Positions 1-9,472 of a DNA stretch of 53,456 nt are shown here, in pieces; position 1 is the stretch's first letter; each line of letters begins with the position of its first letter. The translations under genes and the position numbers were made by a program. The notes beneath the pieces were generated by a model. The model ran no database searches. It was not told the DNA's origin and saw only the letters and a list, made by a program, of their open reading frames with translations. The DNA lies in contig NZ_FQTQ01000181.1 in the NCBI RefSeq assembly GCF_900128525.1, forward strand, positions 1 to 53,456, written 5' to 3'. This stretch comes from a methanotrophic endosymbiont of Bathymodiolus puteoserpentis (Logatchev) (GTDB lineage Bacteria; Pseudomonadota; Gammaproteobacteria; Methylococcales; Methylomonadaceae).

Positions 1-306
<306 letters not shown>

Positions 307-319
307 AGCTAACAAGGAC

Positions 320-361
320 GGCAAAAAATGTTGTGAGCTATTGCTCACAACATTTTTTGCC
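320..361 (+). terminator. Perfect 19-bp terminator hairpin after katG
   Basis: Arms 320-338 and 343-361 are exact reverse complements (19 bp) around the 4-nt loop TATT, with an A6 run in the left arm and a T6 run in the right. It sits 14 nt after the katG stop codon and has the form of a bidirectional intrinsic terminator. Its perfect state contrasts with the decayed gene. Confidence 0.8.
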
Positions 362-711
362 ACTTGTTATGCTAGTCCTTTGAGTAATCAAAATATCGTG
401 GTATAGAATTGTGCATTGCGCAGCTTCAGTAACAAACAGGTATGGTAATGCTATTTATTGCTAGAGTTTTATGTACAAAGGTATTGCGCTATGAGTAGCG
501 TTACTATTTGATTTTTCTTAAAACTAGAGGCCTAGGAGGGAGGGATTATTATAGAATTTAAGCCATTTAATAAACTAATATTGGTAGTAGACTTACTACA
601 TGTATATGAAATGGTAGATAACTATCGGCAAGTTAGTTTTTTTTGTTCTGATTGTTGTTGCCTATTAGTTGGTCAAGTACAAAACTTGTTTTGTTACAAA
701 AGGCAAGCTAG
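362..711. other. 350-bp intergenic region, no gene seen
   Basis: AT-rich DNA between the katG terminator and the polysaccharide genes. I see no open frame with family character, no clear sigma-70 promoter and no JUMPstart/ops element. It presumably carries the promoter of the downstream glycosyltransferase operon, but I cannot point to it. Confidence 0.4.
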
Positions 712-1602
712 ATGAGTCAGCGAGTCTCAGTTTTTCTTGCTGCTTACAATGGTATAAACTGGATTGAAGAGCAGGTTATTTCAATTCTTAATCAAGAGGC
801 CGTTTCGGTCCACATTTTTATTAGTGTTGATTTATCTTCGGATTTAACGAATGAATGGTGTCAGCAACTTGAAGAAGAAAACCAGAATATTACTGTGCTG
901 GAGTATGGTGAACGATTTGGCGGCGCCGCTAAAAATTTTTATCGTTTAATTCGTCAGGTTGATTTTTCGAGTTTTGACTATATTGCTTTTGCTGATCAAG
1001 ATGATATTTGGTCTTTAGATAAGTTATCTCACGGCATCAAGCGGATGAAACACATGGGTGCAGAAGCTTATTCAGCAAGTGTTATTGCTTTTTGGGAGGA
1101 TGGGCGCGAAAAACTGATTGTTAAATCTCAGCCACAAAAAAAGCTTGATTACCTGTTTGAGGCTGCCGGCCCTGGCTGTACCTACATTTTTACAAATAAA
1201 GCAGCGAGTCTTATAAAAAGCTATTTAAATACTTGTCCTGAATTGAATGATTTTGTGCTTCATGACTGGCTTTCTTATGCAATTTTAAGACGCAACCGCT
1301 ATCTATGGCTTATTGATTCTGAGCCTAAGGTGAAGTATCGGCAGCATGGTGCTAACCAAGTTGGCGCTAATACATCTTTAAAGGGGGTGATTTATAGAAT
1401 CAAGTATATTTTATCAGATCAAGTATTTGAGTCTATCGCATTACTGATTAAGGTTCTTGATATAACTTCAGTGCAGCTCTCATCTAGGGTGGATATATTG
1501 CAATTGGCATTTAAAGCTAGACAACTAAGAAGGCGAGGTGTTGATCAGGTGCTTGTTTTTATCGCACTATTTTTTTATGCCATAAAAGGGCCTAAAAAAT
1601 GA
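712..1602 (+). CDS. Family 2 glycosyltransferase (rhamnosyltransferase-like)
   Basis: A 296-residue cytoplasmic-face glycosyltransferase with the GT-A fold. The N-terminal VSVFLAAYNG strand (residues 5-14) and the ADQDDIW motif (94-100) are the nucleotide-sugar and metal-binding signatures of the GT2 branch that includes rhamnosyl and related O-antigen transferases. The usual SDDGS motif near residue 40 is altered to VDLSSD. The HDW motif near 183 fits the catalytic-base region of the family. The gene overlaps the next one by 4 nt (ATGA), so the two are translationally coupled. With rfbBDAC nearby, dTDP-rhamnose is a plausible donor, but the actual donor and acceptor cannot be read from the sequence. 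Confidence 0.85.
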   Translation: MSQRVSVFLAAYNGINWIEEQVISILNQEAVSVHIFISVDLSSDLTNEWCQQLEEENQNITVLEYGERFGGAAKNFYRLIRQVDFSSFDYIAFADQDDIWSLDKLSHGIKRMKHMGAEAYSASVIAFWEDGREKLIVKSQPQKKLDYLFEAAGPGCTYIFTNKAASLIKSYLNTCPELNDFVLHDWLSYAILRRNRYLWLIDSEPKVKYRQHGANQVGANTSLKGVIYRIKYILSDQVFESIALLIKVLDITSVQLSSRVDILQLAFKARQLRRRGVDQVLVFIALFFYAIKGPKK

Positions 1603-2558
1603 GGATATTGGTCACAGGGGCTACGGGTTTTGTAGGTAAAGCAGTTTGTTTTGATGCTTATGACTCAGGGCATAAGATCATTGCCGCTGTGCGTGAATAT
1701 AGTCAAGTATTTTCTGAGGAAATTGAACAGTTTAAGATAACTGATTTGGCGTATGAAGTCGCTTGGGAGCATGCTTTGCAAGGTGTAGATGTGGTGATTC
1801 ATAGCGCTGCACGGGTGCATATAATGAATGACCTGGCTGATAATCCTTTAGCGGTATTTAGACGTATTAATACTGACGCTACATTAAATTTGGCGAAACA
1901 GGCTGCTGTGGCAGGTATTAAACGCTTTGTTTTTTTAAGCTCAATTAAAGTGCATGGAGAAGTGACTGAGCTTGAACACCCATTCACGCCTGACGATAGT
2001 TATATTCCTACCGACCCTTATGGTTTGTCTAAATATAAAGCTGAACAGGGTTTGCTTGCATTAGCCAAAAAGACAGAGATGGAGGTGGTCATTATTCGTG
2101 CTCCTTTGGTCTATGGTCCCGGTGTAAAAGCTAATTTTGCTAGTATGATAAAATGGATTAATAAAGGCGTGCCTTTGCCATTTGGAGCTGTATATAATAA
2201 GCGCTCTTTGGTCGCATTAGATAATTTAGTGAGCTTTATTATGCATTGTGCCGATTATAAAAAAACACCACAAGCTGCAAATCAGGTTTTTTTAATTTCA
2301 GATGGTGAGGATGTTTCGACGACAGAACTTTTACAAAAAGTTGCCCAAGCTTTTGGTAAAAGGACTTGGCTGCTGCCTGTCCCTGTGAGCTTAATGATAT
2401 TGCTTGCTAAATTGCTTGGCAAGCAAAGTGCAACAGGTCGTTTATTTGGTTCATTGCAGGTGGATAGTGTTAAAGCAAGAGAGTTGCTTGACTGGAAACC
2501 GGTTATTACTATGGATGAGCAATTAAAAAAAATAGCGGATACTTACTTATTTAATTAG
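1599..2558 (+). CDS. NAD(P)-dependent sugar reductase/epimerase, WbpV-like extended SDR
   Basis: A 319-residue extended short-chain dehydrogenase. The Rossmann glycine motif GATGFVG is at residues 7-13, the catalytic Ser lies in FLSSIKVHG (112-120), and the YGLSK pair is Tyr141 and Lys145. The RVHIMND segment and SSIKV context resemble WbpV/WreQ-type enzymes, which reduce the 4-keto intermediate made by a WbpM-like dehydratase to UDP-QuiNAc. A UDP-GlcNAc/GalNAc 4-epimerase is the alternative. It is coupled by a 4-nt overlap to the upstream glycosyltransferase and followed after 14 nt by the initiating sugar transferase. The family is clear; the exact reaction is inferred from context. Confidence 0.85.
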   Translation: MRILVTGATGFVGKAVCFDAYDSGHKIIAAVREYSQVFSEEIEQFKITDLAYEVAWEHALQGVDVVIHSAARVHIMNDLADNPLAVFRRINTDATLNLAKQAAVAGIKRFVFLSSIKVHGEVTELEHPFTPDDSYIPTDPYGLSKYKAEQGLLALAKKTEMEVVIIRAPLVYGPGVKANFASMIKWINKGVPLPFGAVYNKRSLVALDNLVSFIMHCADYKKTPQAANQVFLISDGEDVSTTELLQKVAQAFGKRTWLLPVPVSLMILLAKLLGKQSATGRLFGSLQVDSVKARELLDWKPVITMDEQLKKIADTYLFN

Positions 2559-2572
2559 ACTATCCTGCTTAT

Positions 2573-3133
2573 ATGAAAAGATTATTTGACCTAATTTTAG
2601 CCCTGACTGCTACGGTTATATTACTGCTACCCATTATTATGATAGCGGTGTTAGTCAAGTTAACATCGAAAGGCCCAGCTTTGTATTGGTCTGATCGAGT
2701 AGGTAGAAATAATGGTATTTTTAAAATGCCTAAATTTCGCAGTATGAAAATTGATACGCCTGTTGTCGCTACACATTTATTACCAGACCCTAAAAGTGTA
2801 TTAATACCTATCGGTGGTTTTTTGCGTAAATCAAGTTTAGATGAATTACCTCAGTTATGGTCAATCTTAAAAGGTGATATGAGTTTTGTCGGGCCTAGGC
2901 CTGCCTTATTTAATCAGGATGATTTAATCGCCTTGCGTACAGAAAAAGGTGTCGATAAGTTATTACCCGGCTTAACGGGTTGGGCGCAGGTTAACGGCCG
3001 AGATGAACTACCTATTCCTCAAAAGGTTGATTTAGATTTTGAATATTTGCAAAGATGTTCTTTTATATTTGATTTTAAAATTTTGTGGATGACCTTTTTA
3101 AAGGTAGTTAAACGACAGGGTGTCAGCCATTAA
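2573..3133 (+). CDS. Initiating phosphoglycosyl transferase (short PglC/WbpL-context type)
   Basis: A 186-residue bacterial sugar transferase of the small monotopic class. It has one N-terminal membrane helix (about residues 6-30) and then the catalytic domain with KFRSM (54-58), the Asp90-Glu91 catalytic dyad in SSLDELPQL, and VGPRPAL near 106-112. Such enzymes move a sugar-1-phosphate from a UDP-sugar to undecaprenyl phosphate at the inner membrane, the first step of O-antigen or capsule repeat assembly. Its length matches PglC-type enzymes and lacks the extra N-terminal membrane domain of WbaP/WcaJ. It sits beside a WbpV-like enzyme, with a WbpM-like dehydratase downstream, so UDP-QuiNAc or a relative is the likely donor (inference). 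Confidence 0.88.
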   Translation: MKRLFDLILALTATVILLLPIIMIAVLVKLTSKGPALYWSDRVGRNNGIFKMPKFRSMKIDTPVVATHLLPDPKSVLIPIGGFLRKSSLDELPQLWSILKGDMSFVGPRPALFNQDDLIALRTEKGVDKLLPGLTGWAQVNGRDELPIPQKVDLDFEYLQRCSFIFDFKILWMTFLKVVKRQGVSH

Positions 3134-3170
3134 TCCCAGCTTTCGAAAATAGTGCTTAAACCTAATATTC

Positions 3171-3318
3171 GTAGCTTCTCATTTTAACAGGTACTAAAGC
3201 GTGTTGTAGGGCGTGCTGAGGAACGAAGCGCACCACATGAACGATGCGCTTCCTATCGTCAGCACACCCTACGCTATGAAGTGAATGTCTTAAATACCTG
3301 TAGATAATGAGAAATTAC
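3171..3318. mobile_element. MITE-like element with IS66-type ends
   Basis: A 148-bp non-coding unit bounded by imperfect terminal inverted repeats. The left end reads GTAGCTTCTCATTTTAACAG. The right end, read inward on the minus strand, reads GTAATTTCTCATTATCTACA and continues GG. It carries a nested palindrome at 3206-3272. The right end is nearly identical to the IS end at about 53262 (AGTAACTTCTCATTATCCAC continuing AGG), so an IS of that family may mobilise it. I saw no convincing target-site duplication. The limits are by eye and could be a few bases off. Confidence 0.65.
3206..3272. repeat. Long palindromic repeat nested in the MITE
   Basis: The arms GTAGGGCGTGCTGA (3206-3219) and 3259-3272 are complementary at 13 of 14 positions. 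The inner part (GGAACGAAGCGCACC against GATGCGCTTCCTATCG) is an imperfect stem. The GTAGGGTGTGCTGAG...GAAGCGCACC pattern resembles palindromic repeats dispersed in many bacterial genomes. It lies centrally within the element bounded by 3171 and 3318. Confidence 0.7.
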
Positions 3319-3761
3319 TGCTATTTTTGTAACTCATTGAAAAATAATGATTAAAAAATCATGCCAAAATATTCTAAGTAGTGCCATAATATCTATTTTA
3401 TACATAATATTATATTCGAAAGCAGGATTAAGGCTCAAAGCCTACCTATCCGAAACACTGTCAAGCACTCTCTCTATGCTGATGATCAGCCTGAACGACC
3501 CAAACCCTGTAGGTTAGCAAATAAATATATCTGAATTTAGGTAGGTATATTTTATGTGCTTGCGTAAAATGGATAGAGTGTATTTTTATGAGTCATTGTG
3601 TGTGCATAAAAAGCCGGCATTCTATTCAGGAATGCTAAATGAATTTTAAAGTCATACGTTTAAGGAGCGTGCATGAAACAAACTCCCGATTTCTAATTTC
3701 AGGATGTTATTTCATGCACGTTTCTATGTGTGCATTTCTTTTTGTTATTTTATTTTTATAA
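3319..3761. other. 443-bp intergenic region upstream of the WbpM-like gene
   Basis: No coding frame with family character. It contains the hairpin at 3668-3720 close to the downstream gene, and a decayed-looking stretch near 3420-3560 with short repeats of AGGTTAG/TAGGTAGG type. It presumably holds the promoter of the dehydratase gene. Confidence 0.4.
3668..3720. repeat. Inverted repeat upstream of the WbpM-like gene
   Basis: CGTGCATGAAA (3668-3678) is exactly repeated in inverted orientation at 3710-3720 across a 31-nt spacer, 41 nt before the ATG at 3762. It could form a leader hairpin or be a regulatory site. No T tract follows directly, so a simple terminator is less likely. Confidence 0.45.
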
Positions 3762-5699
3762 ATGAATAAATTAGTTTTCTGGTTTCTTAGCCTTACGCGG
3801 CGTACAAAAGCGGCTATCTTAATTGCTGTCGATAGTGTGCTGGTTATGTCAGCTTTATGGGTGGCTTTTTCCTTGCGTTTGGGCGAATTATATATACTTA
3901 AAGGCGATATTTGGATTTTATTTTGCCTGAGTCCTATTCTTGCGGTTCCTATCTTTATTCGATTCGGGTTGTATCGCGCTATTATTCGCTATATTGGTGG
4001 CCGAGCAATATGGGCTATTTTTCAGGCGATTTCACTGTATATAGTTATTTTTACTGTTGTTGCTTTCCAGACAAAACTGGGTATGGTCCCTAGAACCGTC
4101 CCCGCGTTGAACTGGCTGGTGCTTTTATTTTTTATTGGTGGCAGTCGCTTTATTGCTCGTTGGTGGCTAGCTGATGTTTATTCTGGCTTGGTAAGCAATA
4201 CAGCTAATCTTGGGTGCACCAAAAATGTTATTATTTATGGTGCAGGTCATGCGGGGGTGCAGTTAGCTTCTGCACTAGAGTGTGGCAAAGAGTTCGAATC
4301 TTTTGCCTTTATAGATGATGATAAATTATTGCATAAGCAAAAAGTGAATGGTTTAAGAATCTATTCGATGACAGCATTAGCTTATTTGATTGAAAAATAT
4401 CAGATAACAGATGTTTTGTTGGCAATTCCTTCCGCTTCTCGTGCACGTAGAAGTGAAATTATTCGCTTGTTAGAGCCTTACCCTGTGCATGTAAGAACGA
4501 TACCTGGAATGAGCGATATAGCTCAGGGTAAAATTAAATTTGATGAAGTACAGGAAGTAGATATTGCGGATTTATTAGGTCGTGATGCTGTTATTCCCGA
4601 TCAGTCTCTGCTGAGTGCCAATATTACTAATAAAGTTGTTATGGTAACAGGGGCAGGAGGGTCAATTGGCTCTGAGTTATGTAGGCAAATAATTGCTTTA
4701 CAGCCCGCTAAAGTGATACTTTTTGAGCGTAATGAATTTGCACTTTATTCTATTGATAAGGAGCTTAGACAGGCCATTATTGTAATGGCTGTGTGTGAGT
4801 TTGAGATTATTCCAATATTAGGCTCGGTTATTGATGAATTGCGCCTAAAGAAAGTTTGCCGAGCATTTAATGTGCAAACCATCTATCATGCCGCTGCTTA
4901 TAAGCATGTACCTATGGTTGAGCATAACCCTGGTGAAGCAGTTAAGAATAATGTATTAGGTACACTTTGCCTTGCTCAGGCAGCGATTAGTTGTCATGTC
5001 GAAACTTTTGTTCTTATATCGACCGATAAAGCAGTAAGGCCAACGAATACAATGGGAGCGACTAAGCGTTTTGCTGAGTTGGTTTTGCAAGGATTAAGTT
5101 TAGAGGAAGGTCATAATACCCGCTTTACGATGGTACGATTTGGTAATGTGCTAGGTTCTTCTGGTTCTGTTATTCTTTTATTTAGAGAACAAATTGCGCG
5201 GGGTGGCCCCGTTACCGTAACAGATCCACGCATTATTCGTTATTTTATGACCATACCTGAGGCTGCTCAGCTAGTGATACAAGCAGGTGCAATGGGGCAA
5301 GGTGGAGATGTGTTTGTATTAGATATGGGTGAGCCGATTAAAATTGTCGATTTAGCTAAGCGGATGATTCATTTAAGTGGCTTGGAAGTAAAAGATGAGC
5401 TACACCCAGAGGGTGAGGTAGAAATTGTTTTTACAGGGTTAAGGCCGGGTGAAAAGCTGTATGAGGAGTTATTAATTGGTGATAATGTTTCTGGTACGAC
5501 TCACTGTAGGATTATGCGTGCTGAGGAAGATATTATTCCTTGGAGTAAGCTTAACGAACAATTGGACCGTTTAAAACAAGCAATCGAGCATGATGATTGT
5601 CTCGCAATGAGGGCTATTTTAACGGAGTCAGTTTCCGGATTTGTTCCGCAGTGTGAAGTGAGTGATTGGTTATGGTTAGCTGAAAGGGACTTGAAATAA
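3762..5699 (+). CDS. UDP-sugar 4,6-dehydratase, WbpM/CapD-type membrane protein
   Basis: A 645-residue polysaccharide-biosynthesis SDR. Four hydrophobic N-terminal segments (about residues 15-130) are followed by a first Rossmann-like domain (IIYGAGHAGVQLA, about 165-177). The catalytic extended SDR domain has VTGAGGSIGSE near 293-303, AAAYKHVPMVE near 380, and PTNTMGATKR, in which Met replaces the usual catalytic Tyr as in WbpM, CapD and FlaA1. C-terminal GLRPGEKLYEEL is typical. The family converts UDP-GlcNAc to UDP-4-keto-6-deoxy-GlcNAc. The length fits WbpM (about 665). With the WbpV-like and PglC-like genes upstream it forms a QuiNAc/FucNAc-type route. It is separated from them by the repeat-rich gap, so it is probably transcribed separately. 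Confidence 0.92.
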   Translation: MNKLVFWFLSLTRRTKAAILIAVDSVLVMSALWVAFSLRLGELYILKGDIWILFCLSPILAVPIFIRFGLYRAIIRYIGGRAIWAIFQAISLYIVIFTVVAFQTKLGMVPRTVPALNWLVLLFFIGGSRFIARWWLADVYSGLVSNTANLGCTKNVIIYGAGHAGVQLASALECGKEFESFAFIDDDKLLHKQKVNGLRIYSMTALAYLIEKYQITDVLLAIPSASRARRSEIIRLLEPYPVHVRTIPGMSDIAQGKIKFDEVQEVDIADLLGRDAVIPDQSLLSANITNKVVMVTGAGGSIGSELCRQIIALQPAKVILFERNEFALYSIDKELRQAIIVMAVCEFEIIPILGSVIDELRLKKVCRAFNVQTIYHAAAYKHVPMVEHNPGEAVKNNVLGTLCLAQAAISCHVETFVLISTDKAVRPTNTMGATKRFAELVLQGLSLEEGHNTRFTMVRFGNVLGSSGSVILLFREQIARGGPVTVTDPRIIRYFMTIPEAAQLVIQAGAMGQGGDVFVLDMGEPIKIVDLAKRMIHLSGLEVKDELHPEGEVEIVFTGLRPGEKLYEELLIGDNVSGTTHCRIMRAEEDIIPWSKLNEQLDRLKQAIEHDDCLAMRAILTESVSGFVPQCEVSDWLWLAERDLK

Positions 5700-5728
5700 C
5701 AAGTATTTTTTATGTGTATTTTGAGGTT

Positions 5729-5755
5729 TCTGCTGTGACTATCTCTCACAGCAGA
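5729..5755 (+). terminator. Hairpin downstream of the WbpM-like gene
   Basis: TCTGCTGTGA (5729-5738) and its exact complement at 5746-5755 form a 10-bp stem with a 7-nt loop, 30 nt after the stop codon. No T tract follows, so it may act as a transcript-end stabiliser or weak terminator. Confidence 0.5.
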
Positions 5756-6002
5756 GCTGATTGCTAGGGTATGGGAGAGCAAGCGGCATTCTCTTCTGAA
5801 GAGGTTGCTAAATTTGTGTAGAGATTTGCACCTACTCCAGCTTTTGAACTTAAATTTGTAAGCAACTGAACTATACGTATAAATAGGTGTAGTAGCACTG
5901 CTTAGCCTATTTTGGCATGATTTTTAATCCTTATTTTCCACGTTGTTATGCAGAATACCGAGTTCAATCACTATTTACGAAGGCTGGGCTAGAAAGCTAG
6001 GA
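5756..6002. other. Intergenic region between convergent operons, nothing recognised
   Basis: DNA between the WbpM-like gene (plus) and rfbC (minus). I see no gene and no strong hairpin other than the short CTAG-rich palindrome near 5988-6000, just past the rfbC stop. Confidence 0.4.
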
Positions 6003-6548
6003 CTAAGCAAACACCTCTGCATTACTCAGTAGCATCCCTTGTTGGTCTTTCTCAGAAAGTTGAGGTTCTTCATCAATTGGCCAGTTTATGCCAATGGTTG
6101 GGTCGTTCCAGACGATACAACGTTCAAATTCTGGCGCGTAGTAATCTGTTGTTTTATACAGAAAATCTGCTGTATCACTTAAGACTACAAAGCCATGGGC
6201 GAAGCCTGCAGGTACCCAAAGTTGACGATGGTTTTCAGCGTTTAATTCTACGCCAGTCCATTGGCCAAAAGTGGGTGATGATTTGCGAATATCGACCGCA
6301 ACATCAAAAACAGCACCGCTGGTGACGCGGACTAATTTACCTTGAGGCTGTTGGATTTGGTAATGTAGGCCACGTAATACGCCTTTAGCAGATCGACTGT
6401 GGTTATCTTGAACAAATTGAGCATTCCCCCCCGTGGCGTTATTAAATGCTTTTTGGTTAAAGCTCTCAAAGAAAAAACCGCGGCTATCACCAAAGACTTT
6501 GGGTTCAATAATCAATACATCGGGAATATTTGTCGGGATTACTTTCAT
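6003..6548 (-). CDS. rfbC: dTDP-4-dehydrorhamnose 3,5-epimerase RfbC (RmlC)
   Basis: 181 residues, the usual family length, cupin fold. It epimerises C3 and C5 of dTDP-4-keto-6-deoxyglucose, the third step of dTDP-L-rhamnose synthesis. Characteristic segments are the [11 protein letters not shown] start (21-31), [18 protein letters not shown] with the catalytic-region His, GQWTGVELN, and the C-terminal [12 protein letters not shown]. It is the last gene of rfbBDAC. Its ATG overlaps the rfbA stop by 4 nt, so it is translationally coupled. Confidence 0.97.
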   Translation of the reverse strand: MKVIPTNIPDVLIIEPKVFGDSRGFFFESFNQKAFNNATGGNAQFVQDNHSRSAKGVLRGLHYQIQQPQGKLVRVTSGAVFDVAVDIRKSSPTFGQWTGVELNAENHRQLWVPAGFAHGFVVLSDTADFLYKTTDYYAPEFERCIVWNDPTIGINWPIDEEPQLSEKDQQGMLLSNAEVFA

Positions 6549-7432
6549 AAGCTGTTCTCTTCTTTTAGTAATTTAAGTAGGTATTGGCCATAGCCATTTT
6601 TTACCAAGGGTTGAGCTAATTCAGTTAATTTTTCTGCATTAATAAGGCCATTACGGAAGGCGATTTCTTCAGGGCAGGCAACTTTTAATCCTTGGCGCCG
6701 CTCGATAGTCTCAATAAAGGCACTGGCTTCATTGAGGCTTTCATGTGTTCCCGTGTCTAACCATGCGTAACCACGCCCCATTTTTTCTACACTGAGTTGT
6801 TTTTGTTCTAGGTAAAGTTTGTTGATGTCGGTAATTTCTAGTTCACCACGCGCAGAAGGTTTAAGTGTTTTGGCCATATCGACCACTTGATTATCATAAA
6901 AATACAAGCCAGTAATGGCGTAATGGCTTTTAGGTATCGTGGGTTTTTCTTCGATTGACGTTGCGTTGCCTTGTTTATCAAAGCTGACAACACCATAACG
7001 TTCAGGGTCATGAACATGATAAGCAAAGACGGTAGCGCCAGTTGTTTGTTTTGCTGCTTGGTTTAATGATAACTGTAAATCATGACCATAAAAAATATTA
7101 TCACCTAAGACCAGTGCACTAGGTGAATTACCAATAAAATCAGCACCTATGGTAAAAGCTTGTGCCAAGCCATCTGGACTAGGTTGTACGGCATATTCTA
7201 GGTTAAGTCCCCAGTCACTGCCATCACCGAGTAATTGTTGAAAACGAGGCGTATCTTGTGGGGTGCTGATAATGAGAATATCTGTTATTCCAGTTAGCAT
7301 TAAAGTGCTAAGTGGATAATAGATCATGGGTTTGTCGTAAATAGGGAGTAACTGTTTTGAAACTACTTTAGTCACTGGGTATAAGCGTGTGCCTGAACCG
7401 CCTGCGAGGATAATGCCTTTTCTTTGCGTCAT
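6545..7432 (-). CDS. rfbA: Glucose-1-phosphate thymidylyltransferase RfbA (RmlA)
   Basis: 295 residues. It joins dTTP and glucose-1-phosphate to give dTDP-glucose, the first step of the rhamnose pathway. The nucleotidyltransferase signature [16 protein letters not shown] is at residues 5-20, followed by [18 protein letters not shown], the [12 protein letters not shown] metal-binding region and the EKP motif. It lies 2 nt after rfbD and overlaps rfbC by 4 nt, so the operon is tightly packed. Confidence 0.97.
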   Translation of the reverse strand: MTQRKGIILAGGSGTRLYPVTKVVSKQLLPIYDKPMIYYPLSTLMLTGITDILIISTPQDTPRFQQLLGDGSDWGLNLEYAVQPSPDGLAQAFTIGADFIGNSPSALVLGDNIFYGHDLQLSLNQAAKQTTGATVFAYHVHDPERYGVVSFDKQGNATSIEEKPTIPKSHYAITGLYFYDNQVVDMAKTLKPSARGELEITDINKLYLEQKQLSVEKMGRGYAWLDTGTHESLNEASAFIETIERRQGLKVACPEEIAFRNGLINAEKLTELAQPLVKNGYGQYLLKLLKEENSL

Positions 7433-7434
7433 AG

Positions 7435-8331
7435 TTATTTCTCTATAAATTCAGTTAACATACGTTTTACGCCAGCTTGCCAAAGCGGAAGTGTAAGGTT
7501 GAAGCTAGTTTGTAGTTTATGCGTATTTAGGCGTGAGTTTTTAGGGCGCTGGGCAGGAGTAGGGAAAGCGCTGGTTGGCACGGGGGTAATTGACTCTGAG
7601 TTTACTTTTAACTGCAGGCCCATTTTTTGCGCAGTGTCTATTACATAGCTTGCATAGCCGTACCATGATGTTTCACCGGAGGCTACTAGATGGTAGAGGT
7701 CACTTAATTCGGGCTGCGCTTGTGCAGTACGTATAGCATGTGCTGTGACATCAGCTAATAAATCCGCACCTGTTGGGGCGCCAATTTGATCATTAATAAC
7801 GCTTAAGCTATCACGTTCTTGCGCAAGGCGTAGCATGGTTTTGGCAAAATTATTGCCGCGTGCGCCATACACCCAGCTGGTGCGGAAAATAAGATGTTTG
7901 CAGTTTGACGCTTGGATGGCTTGTTCGCCAGCGAGCTTAGTCGCACCATAAACACTGAGTGGCGCGGTAACATCAGCTTCAAGCCAAGGCGTATTGCCGC
8001 TGCCGTCAAAGACATAATCGGTAGAGTAATGAATTAACCAAGCATCGAGTGCCTTTGCTTCGTGAGCTAATACACCCGGTGCATCGGCATTAATGATGTG
8101 TGCTAATTTGGCTTCACTTTCAGCCTTATCGACAGCAGTGTGCGCTGCGGCATTCACGATAATATCTGGTTTTACTTGTCGAACCGTTTCTGCTAAACCT
8201 GATAGCTTAGTGAGGTCACCGCAATGGTCTTGGCTACCAGAGCTAAGTGCAATAATTTCACCTAAAGGCGCTAAGCTGCGTTGTAGCTCCCAGCCTACTT
8301 GGCCATTTTTACCGAATAATAAAATTTTCAT
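7435..8331 (-). CDS. rfbD: dTDP-4-dehydrorhamnose reductase RfbD (RmlD)
   Basis: 298 residues. It reduces the 4-keto group with NAD(P)H to give dTDP-L-rhamnose. The N-terminal [14 protein letters not shown] Rossmann motif, [10 protein letters not shown], and the [12 protein letters not shown] catalytic YxxxK are all present. The start codon overlaps the rfbB stop by one base (TAATG), consistent with coupled translation. Confidence 0.97.
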   Translation of the reverse strand: MKILLFGKNGQVGWELQRSLAPLGEIIALSSGSQDHCGDLTKLSGLAETVRQVKPDIIVNAAAHTAVDKAESEAKLAHIINADAPGVLAHEAKALDAWLIHYSTDYVFDGSGNTPWLEADVTAPLSVYGATKLAGEQAIQASNCKHLIFRTSWVYGARGNNFAKTMLRLAQERDSLSVINDQIGAPTGADLLADVTAHAIRTAQAQPELSDLYHLVASGETSWYGYASYVIDTAQKMGLQLKVNSESITPVPTSAFPTPAQRPKNSRLNTHKLQTSFNLTLPLWQAGVKRMLTEFIEK

Positions 8332-9395
8332 TATGTACGCTCAGCGTAGTTGGTTTCCACCCAGTCACGATAAGCGCCTGACTGTACATTGGCGACCCAC
8401 TCTTGATTATCCAAATACCATTGCACAGTTTTACGTATGCCTGTGTCGAAAGTTTCGGCAGGCTTCCAGCCTAGTTCGCGTTCAATTTTACGTGCATCAA
8501 TGGCATAACGCCGGTCATGACCTAAACGGTCAGTGACAAAAGTAATTTGTTCTGTGTAGCTTTTTTTGTCCTCGCGTGGGCGCAGCTCATCAAGTAATGC
8601 GCAGACGGTATGCACGATTTCAATATTAGGTTTTTCGTTCCAGCCACCAACATTATAAGTTTCTCCTATTATGCCCGCGGCTACGACGCGGCGAATAGCG
8701 CTACAGTGATCTTTAACATACAGCCAGTCGCGAATTTGTTGTCCGTCACCATAGATCGGTAACGATTTGCCGGCTAGAGCATTGACAATCATTAATGGAA
8801 TTAATTTTTCTGGGAAGTGATACGGGCCGTAGTTATTTGAGCAATTAGTGGTTAATACAGGCAGGCCGTAAGTGTGGTGATAAGAGCGGACTAAATGGTC
8901 GCTGGCTGCTTTACTGGCTGAATAAGGGCTATTGGGTTCGTATTGATGTTGTTCAGTAAAGGCGGGTTCATTTTTAGTTAATGAGCCATAAACTTCATCG
9001 GTGGAAACATGTAGGAACCTAAAATCTGTTTTATTTTGCTGGTCTAATTGATTCCAATAGCTACGTACAGATTCTAGTAAATGAAAGGTGCCGACAACAT
9101 TGGTTTGAATAAAGTCTTCAGGGCTATGAATAGAACGATCTACATGTGATTCTGCCGCAAAATTAATCACGGCACGCGGTTGATGTTTTGCTAACAATTC
9201 AGGTATGACTTTAGTATCGCCAATATCGGCATGAACAAAGGTGTGTCGGCTATCATCTTGTAATGAGGCTAAACTTTCTAAGTTACCTGCATAAGTAAGT
9301 TTATCAATATTAACGATTGGTTCATCATGTTCTTGTAACCAATCTAGGACAAAATTGGCTCCTATAAATCCTGCTCCACCTGTGACAAATATCAT
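8331..9395 (-). CDS. rfbB: dTDP-glucose 4,6-dehydratase RfbB (RmlB)
   Basis: 354 residues. It converts dTDP-glucose to dTDP-4-keto-6-deoxyglucose using tightly bound NAD. The protein begins almost directly with the TGGAGFIG Rossmann motif (residues 5-12). The [11 protein letters not shown] segment carries the active-site Thr-Asp-Glu, and [12 protein letters not shown] carries Tyr and Lys of the YxxxK pair. It is the first gene of rfbBDAC. The polysaccharide genes at 712-5699 are the likely consumers of the rhamnose precursor. Confidence 0.97.
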   Translation of the reverse strand: MIFVTGGAGFIGANFVLDWLQEHDEPIVNIDKLTYAGNLESLASLQDDSRHTFVHADIGDTKVIPELLAKHQPRAVINFAAESHVDRSIHSPEDFIQTNVVGTFHLLESVRSYWNQLDQQNKTDFRFLHVSTDEVYGSLTKNEPAFTEQHQYEPNSPYSASKAASDHLVRSYHHTYGLPVLTTNCSNNYGPYHFPEKLIPLMIVNALAGKSLPIYGDGQQIRDWLYVKDHCSAIRRVVAAGIIGETYNVGGWNEKPNIEIVHTVCALLDELRPREDKKSYTEQITFVTDRLGHDRRYAIDARKIERELGWKPAETFDTGIRKTVQWYLDNQEWVANVQSGAYRDWVETNYAERT

Positions 9396-9472
9396 TATGC
9401 GCTCGTGTTTGTTGTGTTGTTAATAATTAGGTCTTTAGGAATTAAAACTCAATAGTATCAGAAAGCACTGTC

